Source: Chryseobacterium sp.
Lineage (GTDB): Bacteria; Bacteroidota; Bacteroidia; Flavobacteriales; Weeksellaceae
Direction: 5' to 3'
Assembly (NCBI RefSeq): GCF_029240215.1
Contig: NZ_JARBTK010000004.1
Location: forward strand, 372,001 to 436,000
DNA length: 64,000 nt
In this document: one piece after another, positions 45,219-54,465 of the stretch
How the letters are laid out: each line of letters starts with the position of its first letter
Position numbering within the stretch: the stretch's first letter is position 1
The notes under the pieces: generated by a model
Databases searched by the model: none
Seen by the model: only the letters and a program-made list of their open reading frames with translations
Told to the model about the DNA's origin: nothing
Made by a program: the position numbers and the translations under genes

Positions 45219-45246
45219 AAAACCGACCTGAAAAGTCGGTTTTAGT
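45219..45246 (+). terminator. Intrinsic terminator of the 2H phosphoesterase gene
   Basis: Nine-base stem AAAACCGAC / GTCGGTTTT with a 7-base loop, 8 bases after the stop. It may also serve the convergent M64 protease gene. Confidence 0.88.
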
Positions 45247-45266
45247 TTTAATTATATCTAAAAATT

Positions 45267-46630
45267 TTATTCTTTGATAATTTTCTGAGAAATAATTAAA
45301 TTTTTATTTTCAGTTGCTGTCATTGTATAAACTCCTAAAGGAAGATTTTGGATATTTACATAAACTGTTGTTGCGTCTTTCAACTCAAATTTTGCGGGAA
45401 TCATTTTTCCGGATGCATCATATAGATTAATTTTTAAATCTTTAGAAAAATCTGATTTTCCTCTGATGAAAAATTCTGTATTTGCGGGATTTGGATAAAT
45501 TGTAAATCTTCTTTCTTCCGCTTTTATTTCTGCGGTACCTAAAGTTGTTTTGTTTAAAATCCAGGAAACGTTGGTAAAATGTACAGTACTGTGATTGTCG
45601 GTTTTCACCAATGCAGTATTATCTGTAACTGAAAAAAGCAAGGTATTGTTTCCGTTATTAAGCTGAGCAGGAGTAATTGTTAAAGTATTCGTTGTTGCAG
45701 CTAGAATGGTTCCGTTCAAAGTCCATGTGTTGACCAATGTATTTGGAATCGGAAGGATTTCATTCACAGTAAAAGTAACGTTCGCATTTGCATTGACTGT
45801 ACTCGTATTCGCAGGAGTGTAAGAATCTACAGGAGAAACCAATGTATGAATTTTTTCAATGATTCTTTCTTTACAAACTGAGCAAAACTGCTGATTAAGA
45901 TACCTCATCTCACAACTTTGGTGCGGTCTGAACCATGTCGGGCTTTCAGCATGAGCAAAAACACCTACCGAATTTAAACCCACCCAATTTTTCCATTTGA
46001 TGGTGGCAGGATTTGAATTCTGAGTTTTATTGGGAGATTCTCCGGTACCGGAAAACCAATATTCTCTGCTAAATTTCCAAAAGAATGACCTAATTCGTGC
46101 ACTACAATTTCGTTTGCAGCTGAAGCTAACGATGCAAAAGCATAAGTTCCGCCACAACCACCGTATTCAGTAGAATTTCCAAGAACGTAAGTAATGTCAT
46201 AATCCGGAACATTCGCTGCCAAAACCTGAGCAACTTTGTTTGTGGTATTACTGTAAATACATCTGTGAACATTCACATCAAACGTAGATCCTAAATAATT
46301 ATTAGGATTTGATACCGGAATTACCGGTTCATTAACATCCGTTGCTGTTCCGGGATGTTTCACACCACTTTCAGCAGAAATCACCTTTACAGCATAAGCA
46401 TTAAAATAATTTTTATATTCCGTATAAGGACTTTTTGTAAACAGATAATCAACAGTACTTTGGGCTGAAGTCACGAAAGCAGGAAGTTGAGCCAAGGTAA
46501 AACCATCTCCTAAAACCGCTATATTAATTCGTTTATCATTTGATCCGTTTTGTAATAATGGTACAGTGTCAAATGTCTGCGAAAAACAAAATGAGCTGCT
46601 CATCAACAGAATCGATAAATATTTTTTCAT
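45267..46630 (-). pseudogene. M64-family metallopeptidase with T9SS type A tail, frameshifted
   Basis: Two frames make one gene of about 455 codons. The first (from 46630) has a signal peptide (MKKYLSILLMSSSFCFSQ), KRINIAVLGDGFT and the zinc motif HELGHSFGNLAE. At about 46059-46064 the frame is lost. The next frame continues exactly where the family expects: YWFSGTGESPNKTQNSNPAT, KNWVGLNSVGVFAHAE, then an Ig-like part and a type A T9SS sorting domain (FTIYPNPANTEFFIRG to the end). One inserted base between the GAG and AATATTGG stretches would give HELGHSFGNLAEEYW. IgA-protease-type M64 enzymes are secreted zinc proteases. Either inactivated by a one-base deletion or a sequencing error; the rest is well preserved. 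Confidence 0.85.
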
Positions 46631-46632
46631 GA

Positions 46633-47112
46633 TTAAAAGTTTTGAGTGAAAAGTAATTGTTTCGTAGAATCGGTGATTTTTTCAATTTTCACAGACTTTA
46701 TCTCTTCGGAATATGGAAATCGTATGCTAAATTCACTTTCGTTCAGTTTCAATTTGTGTCGTTCCATCTTATCACCAAAGCTTTCCAATTCAGGATTCAA
46801 AGGATCTTCAATATTTTGTCTTATGATTTCTTTTCCTCTTGAATCAGTCAAGGTGACCAATAAATCTCCGTGCTTTACTTCATCAGCATTAAAAAAAGGT
46901 ATTGATTTCATTTTCCCCTGAACGGTTTTTCTTTCCACTAAAGAAATTTTTTCTAAACCGGAACTGTCTTTATAGATCTTAAAAAAGAAATAAGAAATCT
47001 GATTTTCCCTTTTAGTACCTGTTTTTTGTACAGTCTGAGACTGGCTTTTAACATAACCTGTTCCGCATAAAAACAAAACACTGACAGTCAATAAACTAAT
47101 CAATTTTATCAT
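46633..47112 (-). CDS. Secreted protein upstream of the M64 protease
   Basis: 159 aa with an N-terminal hydrophobic segment (LISLLTVSVLFLCGTGYVKS), a signal peptide or anchor. The rest is a beta-rich polar domain (ISYFFFKIYKDSSGLEKISL, GDLLVTLTDSRGKEIIRQ) without a recognised family; it resembles N-terminal parts placed before M64 peptidases in Bacteroidota. Its stop lies 2 bases before the M64 start, so it is in one operon and probably assists or regulates the protease. Confidence 0.65.
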   Translation of the reverse strand: MIKLISLLTVSVLFLCGTGYVKSQSQTVQKTGTKRENQISYFFFKIYKDSSGLEKISLVERKTVQGKMKSIPFFNADEVKHGDLLVTLTDSRGKEIIRQNIEDPLNPELESFGDKMERHKLKLNESEFSIRFPYSEEIKSVKIEKITDSTKQLLFTQNF

Positions 47113-47185
47113 GGTAGTTTTTTTACTAATTTATAAAAAGTATGGATATGTTGATTGAAATAATTAATAAAAATGAAGAATGTTA

Positions 47186-47193
47186 TATCTTTG
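47186..47193 (+). promoter_or_regulatory. -7 promoter box of ruvC
   Basis: TATCTTTG, TAnnTTTG match, ending 5 bases before ATG 47199. In-frame ATGs at 47142 and 47148 lie upstream of it and are unlikely starts for a transcript from this promoter. Confidence 0.6.
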
Positions 47194-47198
47194 ACCCA

Positions 47199-47756
47199 AT
47201 GATTCCAACAGAGAAAATAATTTTAGGTATTGACCCGGGAACAGCCATTATGGGTTTTGGTCTGATTTCGGTAAAAAAAGGGAAGATGGAAATGATTTCT
47301 ATTCACGAGCTTATTTTGAAAAAATATCCGAACCACGAAACAAAACTTAAATATATTTTCGACAAAACATTGGCTCTTATTGACGAGTTTCATCCGGACG
47401 AAGTAGCACTGGAAGCTCCTTTCTTTGGCAAAAACGTACAGTCGATGTTGAAATTAGGTCGTGCTCAAGGTGTTGCGATGGCGGCAAGTCTGCATAGAAA
47501 TATTCCTATTACTGAATATTCTCCAAAAAAAATAAAAATGGCAATCACCGGAAATGGGAATGCAAGTAAAGAACAGGTTGCAGGAATGCTTCAAAGCCTT
47601 TTAAATTTAAAAGAATTTCCCACCAAATATCTTGATGCTTCCGACGGATTGGCAGTTGCCGTCTGTCATCATTTCAACTCGGGAACCATTGCCGATATAA
47701 AATCTTACACGGGTTGGGATAGCTTTTTGAAGCAAAACCCTGATCGGTTGAAGTAA
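47199..47756 (+). CDS. ruvC: Crossover junction endodeoxyribonuclease RuvC
   Basis: Resolves Holliday junctions with RuvAB. 185 aa. Catalytic acidic residues are visible: ILGIDPGTAIMGFG near residue 12, VALEAPFFGKNVQSMLKLGR near residue 70 and YLDASDGLAVAVCHH near residue 145. ATG 47199 is chosen because it gives the canonical N-terminus (MIPTEKIILGIDPGT) and follows a -7 box; a longer form from 47142 (204 aa) is possible. Its stop is 1 base from a convergent lipoprotein gene. Confidence 0.95.
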   Translation: MIPTEKIILGIDPGTAIMGFGLISVKKGKMEMISIHELILKKYPNHETKLKYIFDKTLALIDEFHPDEVALEAPFFGKNVQSMLKLGRAQGVAMAASLHRNIPITEYSPKKIKMAITGNGNASKEQVAGMLQSLLNLKEFPTKYLDASDGLAVAVCHHFNSGTIADIKSYTGWDSFLKQNPDRLK

Positions 47757-47757
47757 A

Positions 47758-48204
47758 TTATTTTCTTTGATAAACGTCTTCAATTTCTGTCACTTTGCCA
47801 TTAATAATATCATTGTAAATAACTGAAAACTTATCCTGTGAGTAGATCTTATACTGTTCGTTTTTCTTAAGATCATATTCTGCATACGAAAAATTACTTT
47901 CGCTTATGCTTACTAAAACGGTATCAGATTGGCTTTTTATTTTACAATCTTTACCTGTCGCAAATATTTTAGTCATCAGTGTTTTTTGATTTTCATTTTT
48001 AAAAACCAGTTCATATTTTTTCATACATTCATGAAGAGGATAAATTTTTGTTTCATTTCCCTCTTTATAGTTTTTCTGTACAAACTTCCAGGAACCTAAG
48101 AAAAATTTTGCTTTATTTTCATCTGTTGTATTAATTGCAATCTTCTGCGATTGACAGCTAATCATAAGTAAGCTAAAAAATAATATGCTCAACAATTTTT
48201 TCAT
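47758..48204 (-). CDS. Lipocalin-like lipoprotein
   Basis: 148 aa with a lipobox LMISC (Cys17). The mature part begins around FFLGSWKFVQKNYKEG, a pattern common in small lipocalin-like domains of Flavobacteriia, and has two Cys (HECMKKYEL, GKDCKIK) that may form a disulfide. No further function assigned. It shares an intergenic region with the M43 protease gene, whose terminator lies just upstream. Confidence 0.65.
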   Translation of the reverse strand: MKKLLSILFFSLLMISCQSQKIAINTTDENKAKFFLGSWKFVQKNYKEGNETKIYPLHECMKKYELVFKNENQKTLMTKIFATGKDCKIKSQSDTVLVSISESNFSYAEYDLKKNEQYKIYSQDKFSVIYNDIINGKVTEIEDVYQRK

Positions 48205-48221
48205 ATTGCTAATTTAGATAT

Positions 48222-48253
48222 AAAAAAGAAACCCTTTAAAAAAAGGGCTTCTT
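48222..48253 (-). terminator. Intrinsic terminator of the M43 protease gene
   Basis: AAGAA-A-CCCTTT pairs with AAAGGG-C-TTCTT around a 4-base loop; on the minus strand the hairpin is followed by T6. Located 6 bases after the M43 stop. Confidence 0.85.
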
Positions 48254-48258
48254 GTAAA

Positions 48259-50154
48259 TTAATTATTAAGGAATTTCTTTGATCCTTTTTGATCGCCGTC
48301 AGCATAACTGACAATGTATGTTCCTTTAGCTAACTGTTGGTTGATCTGAATTTCATTTGTTTTAGAATTTCCTTTCTGTATCAGTTTTCCGCTCATATCA
48401 TAGATTTGATAATCACGAAACTTAGCATTGCTGTTACCAAAAAGCTGAAGTTTGTTATCTGCTTTTACATAAACAATCTTAGTTTCTGATTGATTTTTAA
48501 TCTCAGAAGTTGATAAGGATCCTAATACTTTAACCGCATAATCTTCGACCTGACCATACTGTAATTGAGAACAAGATGTAAACTCAGGAAGAACTACAGA
48601 ATTTAATGTAGCTGCATCAACCCCAACTCTCATTCTTAAATATGTATTTTGTACTGCAGTTGCTGATGGAATTACATTCACAGTAAGCGTACTTGCCGCA
48701 CCTGCTGTCATAACACCAGACAAAGTGTTGGTAACCAATTCCGCATCTTCAAAGGATCCATTATTGTTATAATCAATCCAGACTTTAATTCTAAATTTAT
48801 CTGCCTGATTAAAACCATTCATAAAAGTAATCTTTAAAGGAGTTGCAGTTGTAGCAGGAATTTCTGTAGCATAAGCTGGTCTTATACAAGTTGCATTTGC
48901 ATAATCTGCATAATAAACAGGATTTGCTTCATCAGAATCATAGCCGTTTGTAAGGCTGTTGATATTTCCGAAAACCACTCTGTACGGTCCGATCGCAAAA
49001 TTATTATTAGCGGCATTCACAATACCTACAGGATTACATTGCGCATTTACTACCGAAACTGGTGATGGAATAACTGTCGCCGGATCTTTGGCTCCTAGTG
49101 AATTAAGAAGATTTTTTCTGTATTCCATCATCATCAAAACTGCTCTGTCACGTTGCCCATCGGTAAATTTTCGCTCAACATTCGTATAATTCATAATATT
49201 ATACTGTGTTCCGTCATAATTCTGGCTTGTACAAGGATCGATGGCATTATTATTTGGAACATTCACGCCATACATACTTCTTGATGGAGAGGTATCACAC
49301 ACTCTGTCACCATCTGTTGCACAATTATTGTTTACAGGACAGCTGGTTTGGTTGGTGTAAGCAACCCCCTGAAAGGTATGATACAAACCAAAAGCATGAC
49401 CCAGCTCGTGAGTAAGCGTTGTATCATTAGTATTCTTGATTGTTGCAACTTTCATGAAACTTTCGTAACTATAATCATAAGAATCCGGGAACATTGCATA
49501 TCCCATTAATCCGTATGATAATTGCTGCTGCCCATCAAAACCGATTACTACATAAATATTAAAATAAGAATTTTCCGGCCAATGTGGAGCCAACTGATTT
49601 TTGATAGCATAATCACTCGCACCACTGTTACTTGACATTTTCACACCTCTCGTATCATACAAAGGAATTGTGCTTCCATTATATCTTATGATTCCCGTAG
49701 TTGGCATACAGCTCGGTGATCTTTTTGCCAGTACAAGTCTGAAAGGCATTACTGCTCCTCCTGTAGGACCATTCCCTTCCGGATAGAACCCATTACCAAA
49801 AGTTGTGGCATACATACTGTTTGCTCTGCCAATCCAATCAATAATTTCCTGATCAGTAACTGCAAGGTTAGTATTTGCCGCAGCTTGAGATTCTATAACG
49901 TGTACTACGACAGGAATTTCATAAACCTGCCCGGTGTAAAGCCCGTTCCATGATGTGGTAGCGCCAGATTTTGCAAGCAGAGATTGTTTATCATCGTAAA
50001 ATTTTTGGTCAGCTTCTATTCTTTTCCTTTTTAAATCAGGATATCTTTCATCATTTTTTTTCATTACCACATCAAAGCCACAGTCTTTATGTAAATCCTG
50101 TGAAAATGAATTAATAAAAAACATAAGTACTAAAATGGTACTGATTCTTTTCAT
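48259..50154 (-). CDS. M43-family metalloprotease with GEVED domain and T9SS type A tail
   Basis: 631 aa. Signal peptide MKRISTILVLMFFINSFSQ. The pappalysin-like catalytic domain has the zinc motif HELGHAFGLYH and the Met-turn-like YNIMNYT; the GDRVCDTSP segment before the Met-turn is typical of M43. A GEVED-like beta domain follows (FRIKVWIDYNNNGSFEDAEL to QYGQVEDYAVKVLG). The last ~75 residues are a type A sorting domain (LQLFGNSNAKFRDYQIYDMSGKL, ending GSKKFLNN). It is exported by Sec and T9SS and probably degrades external protein. It is intact, unlike the M64 gene nearby. Confidence 0.92.
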   Translation of the reverse strand: MKRISTILVLMFFINSFSQDLHKDCGFDVVMKKNDERYPDLKRKRIEADQKFYDDKQSLLAKSGATTSWNGLYTGQVYEIPVVVHVIESQAAANTNLAVTDQEIIDWIGRANSMYATTFGNGFYPEGNGPTGGAVMPFRLVLAKRSPSCMPTTGIIRYNGSTIPLYDTRGVKMSSNSGASDYAIKNQLAPHWPENSYFNIYVVIGFDGQQQLSYGLMGYAMFPDSYDYSYESFMKVATIKNTNDTTLTHELGHAFGLYHTFQGVAYTNQTSCPVNNNCATDGDRVCDTSPSRSMYGVNVPNNNAIDPCTSQNYDGTQYNIMNYTNVERKFTDGQRDRAVLMMMEYRKNLLNSLGAKDPATVIPSPVSVVNAQCNPVGIVNAANNNFAIGPYRVVFGNINSLTNGYDSDEANPVYYADYANATCIRPAYATEIPATTATPLKITFMNGFNQADKFRIKVWIDYNNNGSFEDAELVTNTLSGVMTAGAASTLTVNVIPSATAVQNTYLRMRVGVDAATLNSVVLPEFTSCSQLQYGQVEDYAVKVLGSLSTSEIKNQSETKIVYVKADNKLQLFGNSNAKFRDYQIYDMSGKLIQKGNSKTNEIQINQQLAKGTYIVSYADGDQKGSKKFLNN

Positions 50155-50183
50155 TTTTCTTATTATTTTTAAATATTTGGCTG

Positions 50184-50191
50184 CAAACCTA
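50184..50191 (-). promoter_or_regulatory. -7 promoter box of the M43 protease gene
   Basis: TAGGTTTG on the minus strand, TAnnTTTG match, 29 bases before the ATG. Confidence 0.55.
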
Positions 50192-50359
50192 TCATTTTTT
50201 TACCAATTATTAATTATATAAAGTGATAAAATTTAAAGATATCTTAATATTTAACATTAATTAATAGATATTAAATTAAAATTTAATCGTTTAAATAGCA
50301 ATTTCTCTATACTTGGTAAAACATATTACTATTTGTAACAATGGTATGATTTTTAATAC

Positions 50360-50367
50360 TAATTTTG
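50360..50367 (+). promoter_or_regulatory. -7 promoter box of the DUF4407 gene
   Basis: TAATTTTG, TAnnTTTG match, ending 15 bases before ATG 50383. A TTTG at 50332-50335 could be the -33 element, though the 24-base spacer is longer than usual. Confidence 0.6.
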
Positions 50368-50382
50368 TATAAATTTTCAATA

Positions 50383-51453
50383 ATGAAAAACATTCAACAA
50401 ACTATAAATCAGAACAGTCATCAAATTAATTGGTTTCAAAAATTTCTGATGATCTGCTCAGGAGGAAACATACATATCCTCAGAAAAACGCCCAGCGAAT
50501 GGAATAAATTCTCCGGTATCGGCGGTATCGTATTATTTACTGCAATTTTTGCAACATTGTCTGCAGGTTATGCAATGTATACGATATTCGATGATATCTG
50601 GATTTCTGTTGGATTCGCAGTTTTGTGGGGTCTAATGATTTTTAATCTTGACCGGTATATTGTTTCATCTATTAAAAAAACCGGTACGTGGTGGAATCAG
50701 ATCTTAATGTCAATTCCGAGATTGATTTTGGCGACATTTTTAGGAATTATTATTTCGAAACCTTTAGAGCTTAAAATTTTCGAAAAAGAAGTGAATAAGC
50801 AACTGAATACCATTATTCAGAGAAACAAAAAGCAACTTCAGGGCGAGATGAGCGGAAGAATTCTTCAGCAAAGCGGACCATTTGATACAGAGAAAAAACA
50901 AATTACAGAAAAAATCGCTCAATATCAGAAGTCATACGATTCTGCAGCAGTAGAACTTGAAAAAGAAATTTTAGGAAAACAGTCAGGTTTGACGAGCGGG
51001 AAAGAAGGCTTCGGACCCAATGCCAAACGAAAACAGGAACTGAAAGAACAACGCAGGGTTGATCTTGAAAATTACCAGAAACAGGCAGCTCCAAGATTAG
51101 ACTATTTAGACAAAGAAATCTCAAAAGTCTATACTAATTTGGAAACCGAAAGAAAATCAACAGAAACTATTGAGGATAAATTTAATGGTTTTGCAGCGAG
51201 ACTTCAGGCTTTGGATGAATTAGGAAAAAATTCAGCCATTATTGCAACAGCCGCCGCATTTATTATGGGTCTTTTTATCTGTCTTGAGATTTCTCCGGTT
51301 TTAGTTAAATTAATTTCCCAGGTCGGACCTTATGATTACCTTTTAGAAAAAACTGAAAATGATTTCAGATTGTATTCAAAAGAAAAAATTGAAAAAGGTA
51401 ATTTCCTAACCGATTTCCGGATCGATGATTTTAAAGATAATCTCAAAAAATAA
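50383..51453 (+). CDS. DUF4407 membrane protein
   Basis: 356 aa. Three hydrophobic segments near the N-terminus (IGGIVLFTAIFATLSAGYAM, IWISVGFAVLWGLMIFNL, ILMSIPRLILATFLGIII), then a long charged coiled-coil region (~145-285) and a last membrane segment (SAIIATAAAFIMGLFICLE). This is the DUF4407 layout (RYIVSSIKK and ISKPLELKIFEKE are typical). The in-frame TTG at 50365 overlaps the -7 box and is rejected as start. Function unknown; possibly a stress-related inner-membrane scaffold. Confidence 0.88.
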   Translation: MKNIQQTINQNSHQINWFQKFLMICSGGNIHILRKTPSEWNKFSGIGGIVLFTAIFATLSAGYAMYTIFDDIWISVGFAVLWGLMIFNLDRYIVSSIKKTGTWWNQILMSIPRLILATFLGIIISKPLELKIFEKEVNKQLNTIIQRNKKQLQGEMSGRILQQSGPFDTEKKQITEKIAQYQKSYDSAAVELEKEILGKQSGLTSGKEGFGPNAKRKQELKEQRRVDLENYQKQAAPRLDYLDKEISKVYTNLETERKSTETIEDKFNGFAARLQALDELGKNSAIIATAAAFIMGLFICLEISPVLVKLISQVGPYDYLLEKTENDFRLYSKEKIEKGNFLTDFRIDDFKDNLKK

Positions 51454-51462
51454 TTTTAATAC

Positions 51463-51491
51463 AAGCCTTTCAATAATTGAAAGGCTTTTTT
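51463..51491 (+). terminator. Intrinsic terminator of the DUF4407 gene
   Basis: Perfect 11-base stem 51463-51473 / 51477-51487 around TAA, followed by T residues. Confidence 0.9.
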
Positions 51492-51567
51492 GTTTCAATC
51501 AATGAAACTTCAACATTAAATTTATTCTAAATCTTGTGAAAGGAATATTATTTGCAGACAACAAATT

Positions 51568-51765
51568 ATGCCTTCAAGTGTCGTCAATCATTATTTCTAT
51601 TTTCCCGAAACTGAAATATTACGAATTATATATCAGTCAGGCTCGATTTATGATTACTTAAAAGTTCCGCAGGAGATTTTCGAGAAATTCAGAGCGGCAA
51701 AATCAAAAGGACAGTTTCTGAATGCAGTTATCAAACGAAAATTCAGATTCAGAAAAATATCCTGA
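51568..51765 (+). CDS. KTSC-domain protein
   Basis: 65 aa, a single KTSC domain: VNHYFYFPETEILRIIYQSG, then IYDYLKVPQEIFEKF and KGQFLNAVIKRKFRF. This small domain was named from the C-terminus of some lysyl-tRNA synthetases and may bind nucleic acid. It lies 28 bases before the peroxiredoxin start, in the same direction. Confidence 0.85.
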   Translation: MPSSVVNHYFYFPETEILRIIYQSGSIYDYLKVPQEIFEKFRAAKSKGQFLNAVIKRKFRFRKIS

Positions 51766-51793
51766 ATTAAATTTAAACCAATTACAAAATATT

Positions 51794-52258
51794 ATGATAC
51801 TAGAAAAAGGAACCTCAGCACCTGAATTTGAATTAAACGCAACTCCGGATCAGAAACTTAAACGTTCTGATTTTTTAGGCAAAAATTTAATCTTAGTTTT
51901 TTATCCTGCTGATTGGAGCCCTGTTTGTGGAGATCAGGTTGTGCTATATAACGAAATGCTCAGTATTTTCCATAAATACAATGCAGATATTGTAGGAATC
52001 TCGGTTGACAGCTCTTGGTGTCACGATGCTTTCAGCTCAGACAGAAAACTGCATTATCCTCTTTTAGCAGATTTCAACCCGAAAGGCGAAGTTTCCAAAG
52101 CTTACGGAGTTTATAATGAAGAAAACGGAACCTCCCAAAGAGGTTTATTTGTAATCGACAGTGAAGGAATCATTCAATGGAGTTACTTGTCTCCGGATGG
52201 AATAAATCCCGGTGCGGACGGCATTATCGAAGCATTAGAAACATTAACCAAAAAATAG
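51794..52258 (+). CDS. Peroxiredoxin (AhpC/TSA type)
   Basis: 154 aa. Reduces peroxides through the peroxidatic Cys45 in FYPADWSPVCGDQ (the PxxxS/TxxC motif). Cys76 (DSSWCHDAF) could act as resolving Cys. The rest (HYPLLADFNPKGEVSKAYGV, GLFVIDSEGIIQW) is typical of AhpE/Bcp-like peroxiredoxins. ATG 51794 gives the usual N-terminus (MILEKGTSAPEF); the in-frame ATG at 51722 would overlap the KTSC gene and add an unconserved tail. A DsbA-like gene follows 5 bases later, suggesting a shared redox role. Confidence 0.9.
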   Translation: MILEKGTSAPEFELNATPDQKLKRSDFLGKNLILVFYPADWSPVCGDQVVLYNEMLSIFHKYNADIVGISVDSSWCHDAFSSDRKLHYPLLADFNPKGEVSKAYGVYNEENGTSQRGLFVIDSEGIIQWSYLSPDGINPGADGIIEALETLTKK

Positions 52259-52263
52259 AAAAT

Positions 52264-52782
52264 ATGTCTTTAACTATTCCAGTAAATGAAAATGATCATA
52301 TCGTCGGAGATCCTAATACCGCAAAAATAGTTTTGGTAGAATATGGAGATTATGAGTGTGCTCATTGCGGAGATGCCTTTCCAATCGTTAAAAAATTTGT
52401 TGATGAAAATATAAAGGAAGTCGCTTTTGTTTTCAGAAATTTCCCCTTGAAAGATGCTCATCCAAACGCAATGGCTGCCGCTGTGACAGCCGAAGCTGCG
52501 TCAAAACAAGGGAAATTTTGGGAAATGCATGATCTAATTTTTCAAAATCACGGTAGTGTTGACAAAGAATCTTTAGAAGAACTGGTAAAAACTGTTGGAC
52601 TTGACGATGATATATTGAATGAAGACATCAAAAGTGACGAATTACAAAAGAAAATCGAAGAAGATTTCGAAAGCGGTGTAAGAAGCGGAGTCAACGGAAC
52701 ACCTTCATTTTTCGTGAATGGCGAAAAATGGGAAGGGTATGACGGAACCGAGGCTTCTCTTTCTTCTTTACTTTCAAATTAA
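52264..52782 (+). CDS. Cytoplasmic DsbA-family thiol:disulfide protein
   Basis: 172 aa. Thioredoxin-fold protein with CAHC (residues 32-35) in YGDYECAHCGDAFP, a helical insertion (VTAEAASKQGKFWEMHDLIF) and the cis-Pro loop GTPSFFVNG. There is no signal peptide, so unlike classical DsbA it should act in the cytoplasm. ATG 52264 is chosen; the in-frame upstream ATG would overlap the peroxiredoxin. Together with that gene it looks like an oxidative-stress pair. Confidence 0.9.
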   Translation: MSLTIPVNENDHIVGDPNTAKIVLVEYGDYECAHCGDAFPIVKKFVDENIKEVAFVFRNFPLKDAHPNAMAAAVTAEAASKQGKFWEMHDLIFQNHGSVDKESLEELVKTVGLDDDILNEDIKSDELQKKIEEDFESGVRSGVNGTPSFFVNGEKWEGYDGTEASLSSLLSN

Positions 52783-52803
52783 AAATTCCAGTTTCAGCAA
52801 AAT

Positions 52804-52835
52804 ATAAAAACTCACAGAATTCTGTGAGTTTTTAT
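52804..52835. terminator. Bidirectional palindromic terminator between dsbA-like and guaB
   Basis: Perfect 32-base palindrome with centre GAATTC, A run on one side and T run on the other, 19 bases from each flanking stop. Serves both convergent transcripts. Confidence 0.9.
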
Positions 52836-52853
52836 TTATCTTAAAATTTAGTT

Positions 52854-54314
52854 TTATAAAGAATAATTCGGAGCTTCCTGAGTGATAATAACATCATGTG
52901 GATGAGATTCTTTCAATCCGCTTCCTGTGATCATCACCATTTTGGTGTCTTTCTGTAAAGCTTCAATATCTTTTGCGCCACAATATCCCATTCCGGCTCT
53001 AAGACCTCCTGTCAACTGGAAAATCACATCTTCCAACTTCCCTTTGTGCGGAACTCTTCCTTCTATACCTTCCGGAACAAATTTCTTAGCTTCACTCTGG
53101 AAATATCTTTCTTTTCCGCCTCTTTTCATTGCAGAAAGACTTCCCATTCCCTGATAAGCTTTGAATTTTCTTCCCTGGTAAATAATTTCTTCACCCGGAG
53201 ATTCATCAGTTCCAGCTAAAAGAGAACCAACCATTACGGCTCCTGCTCCACTTGCAATTGCTTTTACAATATCACCCGAAAGTTTAACACCTCCATCTGC
53301 AATTACCGTTACGTTTTTAGATTTAGCATATTCGTAAACGTTATAAATAGCTGATAATTGAGGAACTCCAACACCCGCAACAACTCTTGTTGTACAGATA
53401 GAACCTGGACCAACTCCTACTTTAAGAACGTTTGCACCGGCCTTGATCAAATCTTTTGCAGCTTCAGCTGTTACAATATTTCCTCCTACCAAATCTAGAT
53501 CCGGATATGCCTTTCTGATTTCTGAAATTTTATCTAAAACTCCTTTAGAATGACCGTGTGCAGAATCAATGGCAATAATATCAACTCCGGCTTTTACCAA
53601 AGCAGCGATCCTGTCCATTGTATCTTCACCTACTCCAACTCCTGCTCCCACGATCAGACGGCCATTTTCGTCTTTGTTTGCGTTTGGATATTCTAACTGG
53701 TTATCAATATCTTTAATGGTAATCAAACCAACTAACTTATTCTCTTTGTCAACGATAGGAAGTTTTTCCACTCTGTTTTTAAGAAGAATCTCTTTAGCTT
53801 TCTCAAGATTCGTATTTTTATCAGAAGTGATCAGATTATTTTTCGTCATAATCTCTTCCACTTTCATATCTAGATTTTCCTGATATTTCACGTCTCTGTT
53901 GGTAATAATTCCTATTAAAACATTATCTGCATTTACAACAGGAAGACCAGAAATTTTATATTTAGCCATTGTTTCTTTAGCCTGAGCCAAAGTATGGTCT
54001 TTTGTAAGAGTTACAGGATCAGAGATCATTCCGTTCTCCGAGCGCTTTACACGGTTTACCTGTGCAGCCTGCTCAGCAATCGTCATGTTCTTGTGTATGA
54101 AACCTAAACCTCCAACTCTTGCCAGTGCAATAGCCAGTTCGCCTTCTGTAACAGTATCCATCGCAGCAGAAACTATAGGAACATTAAGCGTGATTTTATC
54201 GGTAAGTCTTGATTTTAAAGAAACCTGGTTAGGTAAAACTTCTGAATAAGAAGGTACGAGAAGAACGTCATCGAAAGTGATGGCTGTCTCTACAATTTTG
54301 TTATGAATAGACAT
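52854..54314 (-). CDS. guaB: IMP dehydrogenase
   Basis: Oxidises IMP to XMP with NAD+, the committed step of GMP synthesis. 486 aa. [17 protein letters not shown] at the N-terminus; a CBS-domain pair at ~95-205 ([40 protein letters not shown]); the catalytic loop [11 protein letters not shown] with the active Cys near residue 303; and the flap region around [14 protein letters not shown] and [11 protein letters not shown]. It has its own -7 box at 54328-54335. Monocistronic. Confidence 0.98.
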   Translation of the reverse strand: MSIHNKIVETAITFDDVLLVPSYSEVLPNQVSLKSRLTDKITLNVPIVSAAMDTVTEGELAIALARVGGLGFIHKNMTIAEQAAQVNRVKRSENGMISDPVTLTKDHTLAQAKETMAKYKISGLPVVNADNVLIGIITNRDVKYQENLDMKVEEIMTKNNLITSDKNTNLEKAKEILLKNRVEKLPIVDKENKLVGLITIKDIDNQLEYPNANKDENGRLIVGAGVGVGEDTMDRIAALVKAGVDIIAIDSAHGHSKGVLDKISEIRKAYPDLDLVGGNIVTAEAAKDLIKAGANVLKVGVGPGSICTTRVVAGVGVPQLSAIYNVYEYAKSKNVTVIADGGVKLSGDIVKAIASGAGAVMVGSLLAGTDESPGEEIIYQGRKFKAYQGMGSLSAMKRGGKERYFQSEAKKFVPEGIEGRVPHKGKLEDVIFQLTGGLRAGMGYCGAKDIEALQKDTKMVMITGSGLKESHPHDVIITQEAPNYSL

Positions 54315-54327
54315 CTTTACTTTCTTG

Positions 54328-54335
54328 CAAAATTA
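54328..54335 (-). promoter_or_regulatory. -7 promoter box of guaB
   Basis: TAATTTTG on the minus strand, TAnnTTTG match, 13 bases before the guaB ATG. Confidence 0.65.
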
Positions 54336-54399
54336 AGATTTTTTAGTGAGATACGAAAATGCTTTTTAATAGTTTAAATAAAACTTAACAATTAGTAAA

Positions 54400-54448
54400 T
54401 TATATTAAAAAAGTTGCAATCTTAATGACTGCAACTTTTTTAATATAA
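54400..54448 (-). terminator. Terminator of the ECF sigma operon
   Basis: Perfect 19-base inverted repeat 54400-54418 / 54430-54448 with an 11-base loop. On the minus strand the 3' arm contains T6, 17 bases after the last gene of the sigma-factor operon. Confidence 0.88.
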
Positions 54449-54465
54449 AATAAGTTAATATGAAA

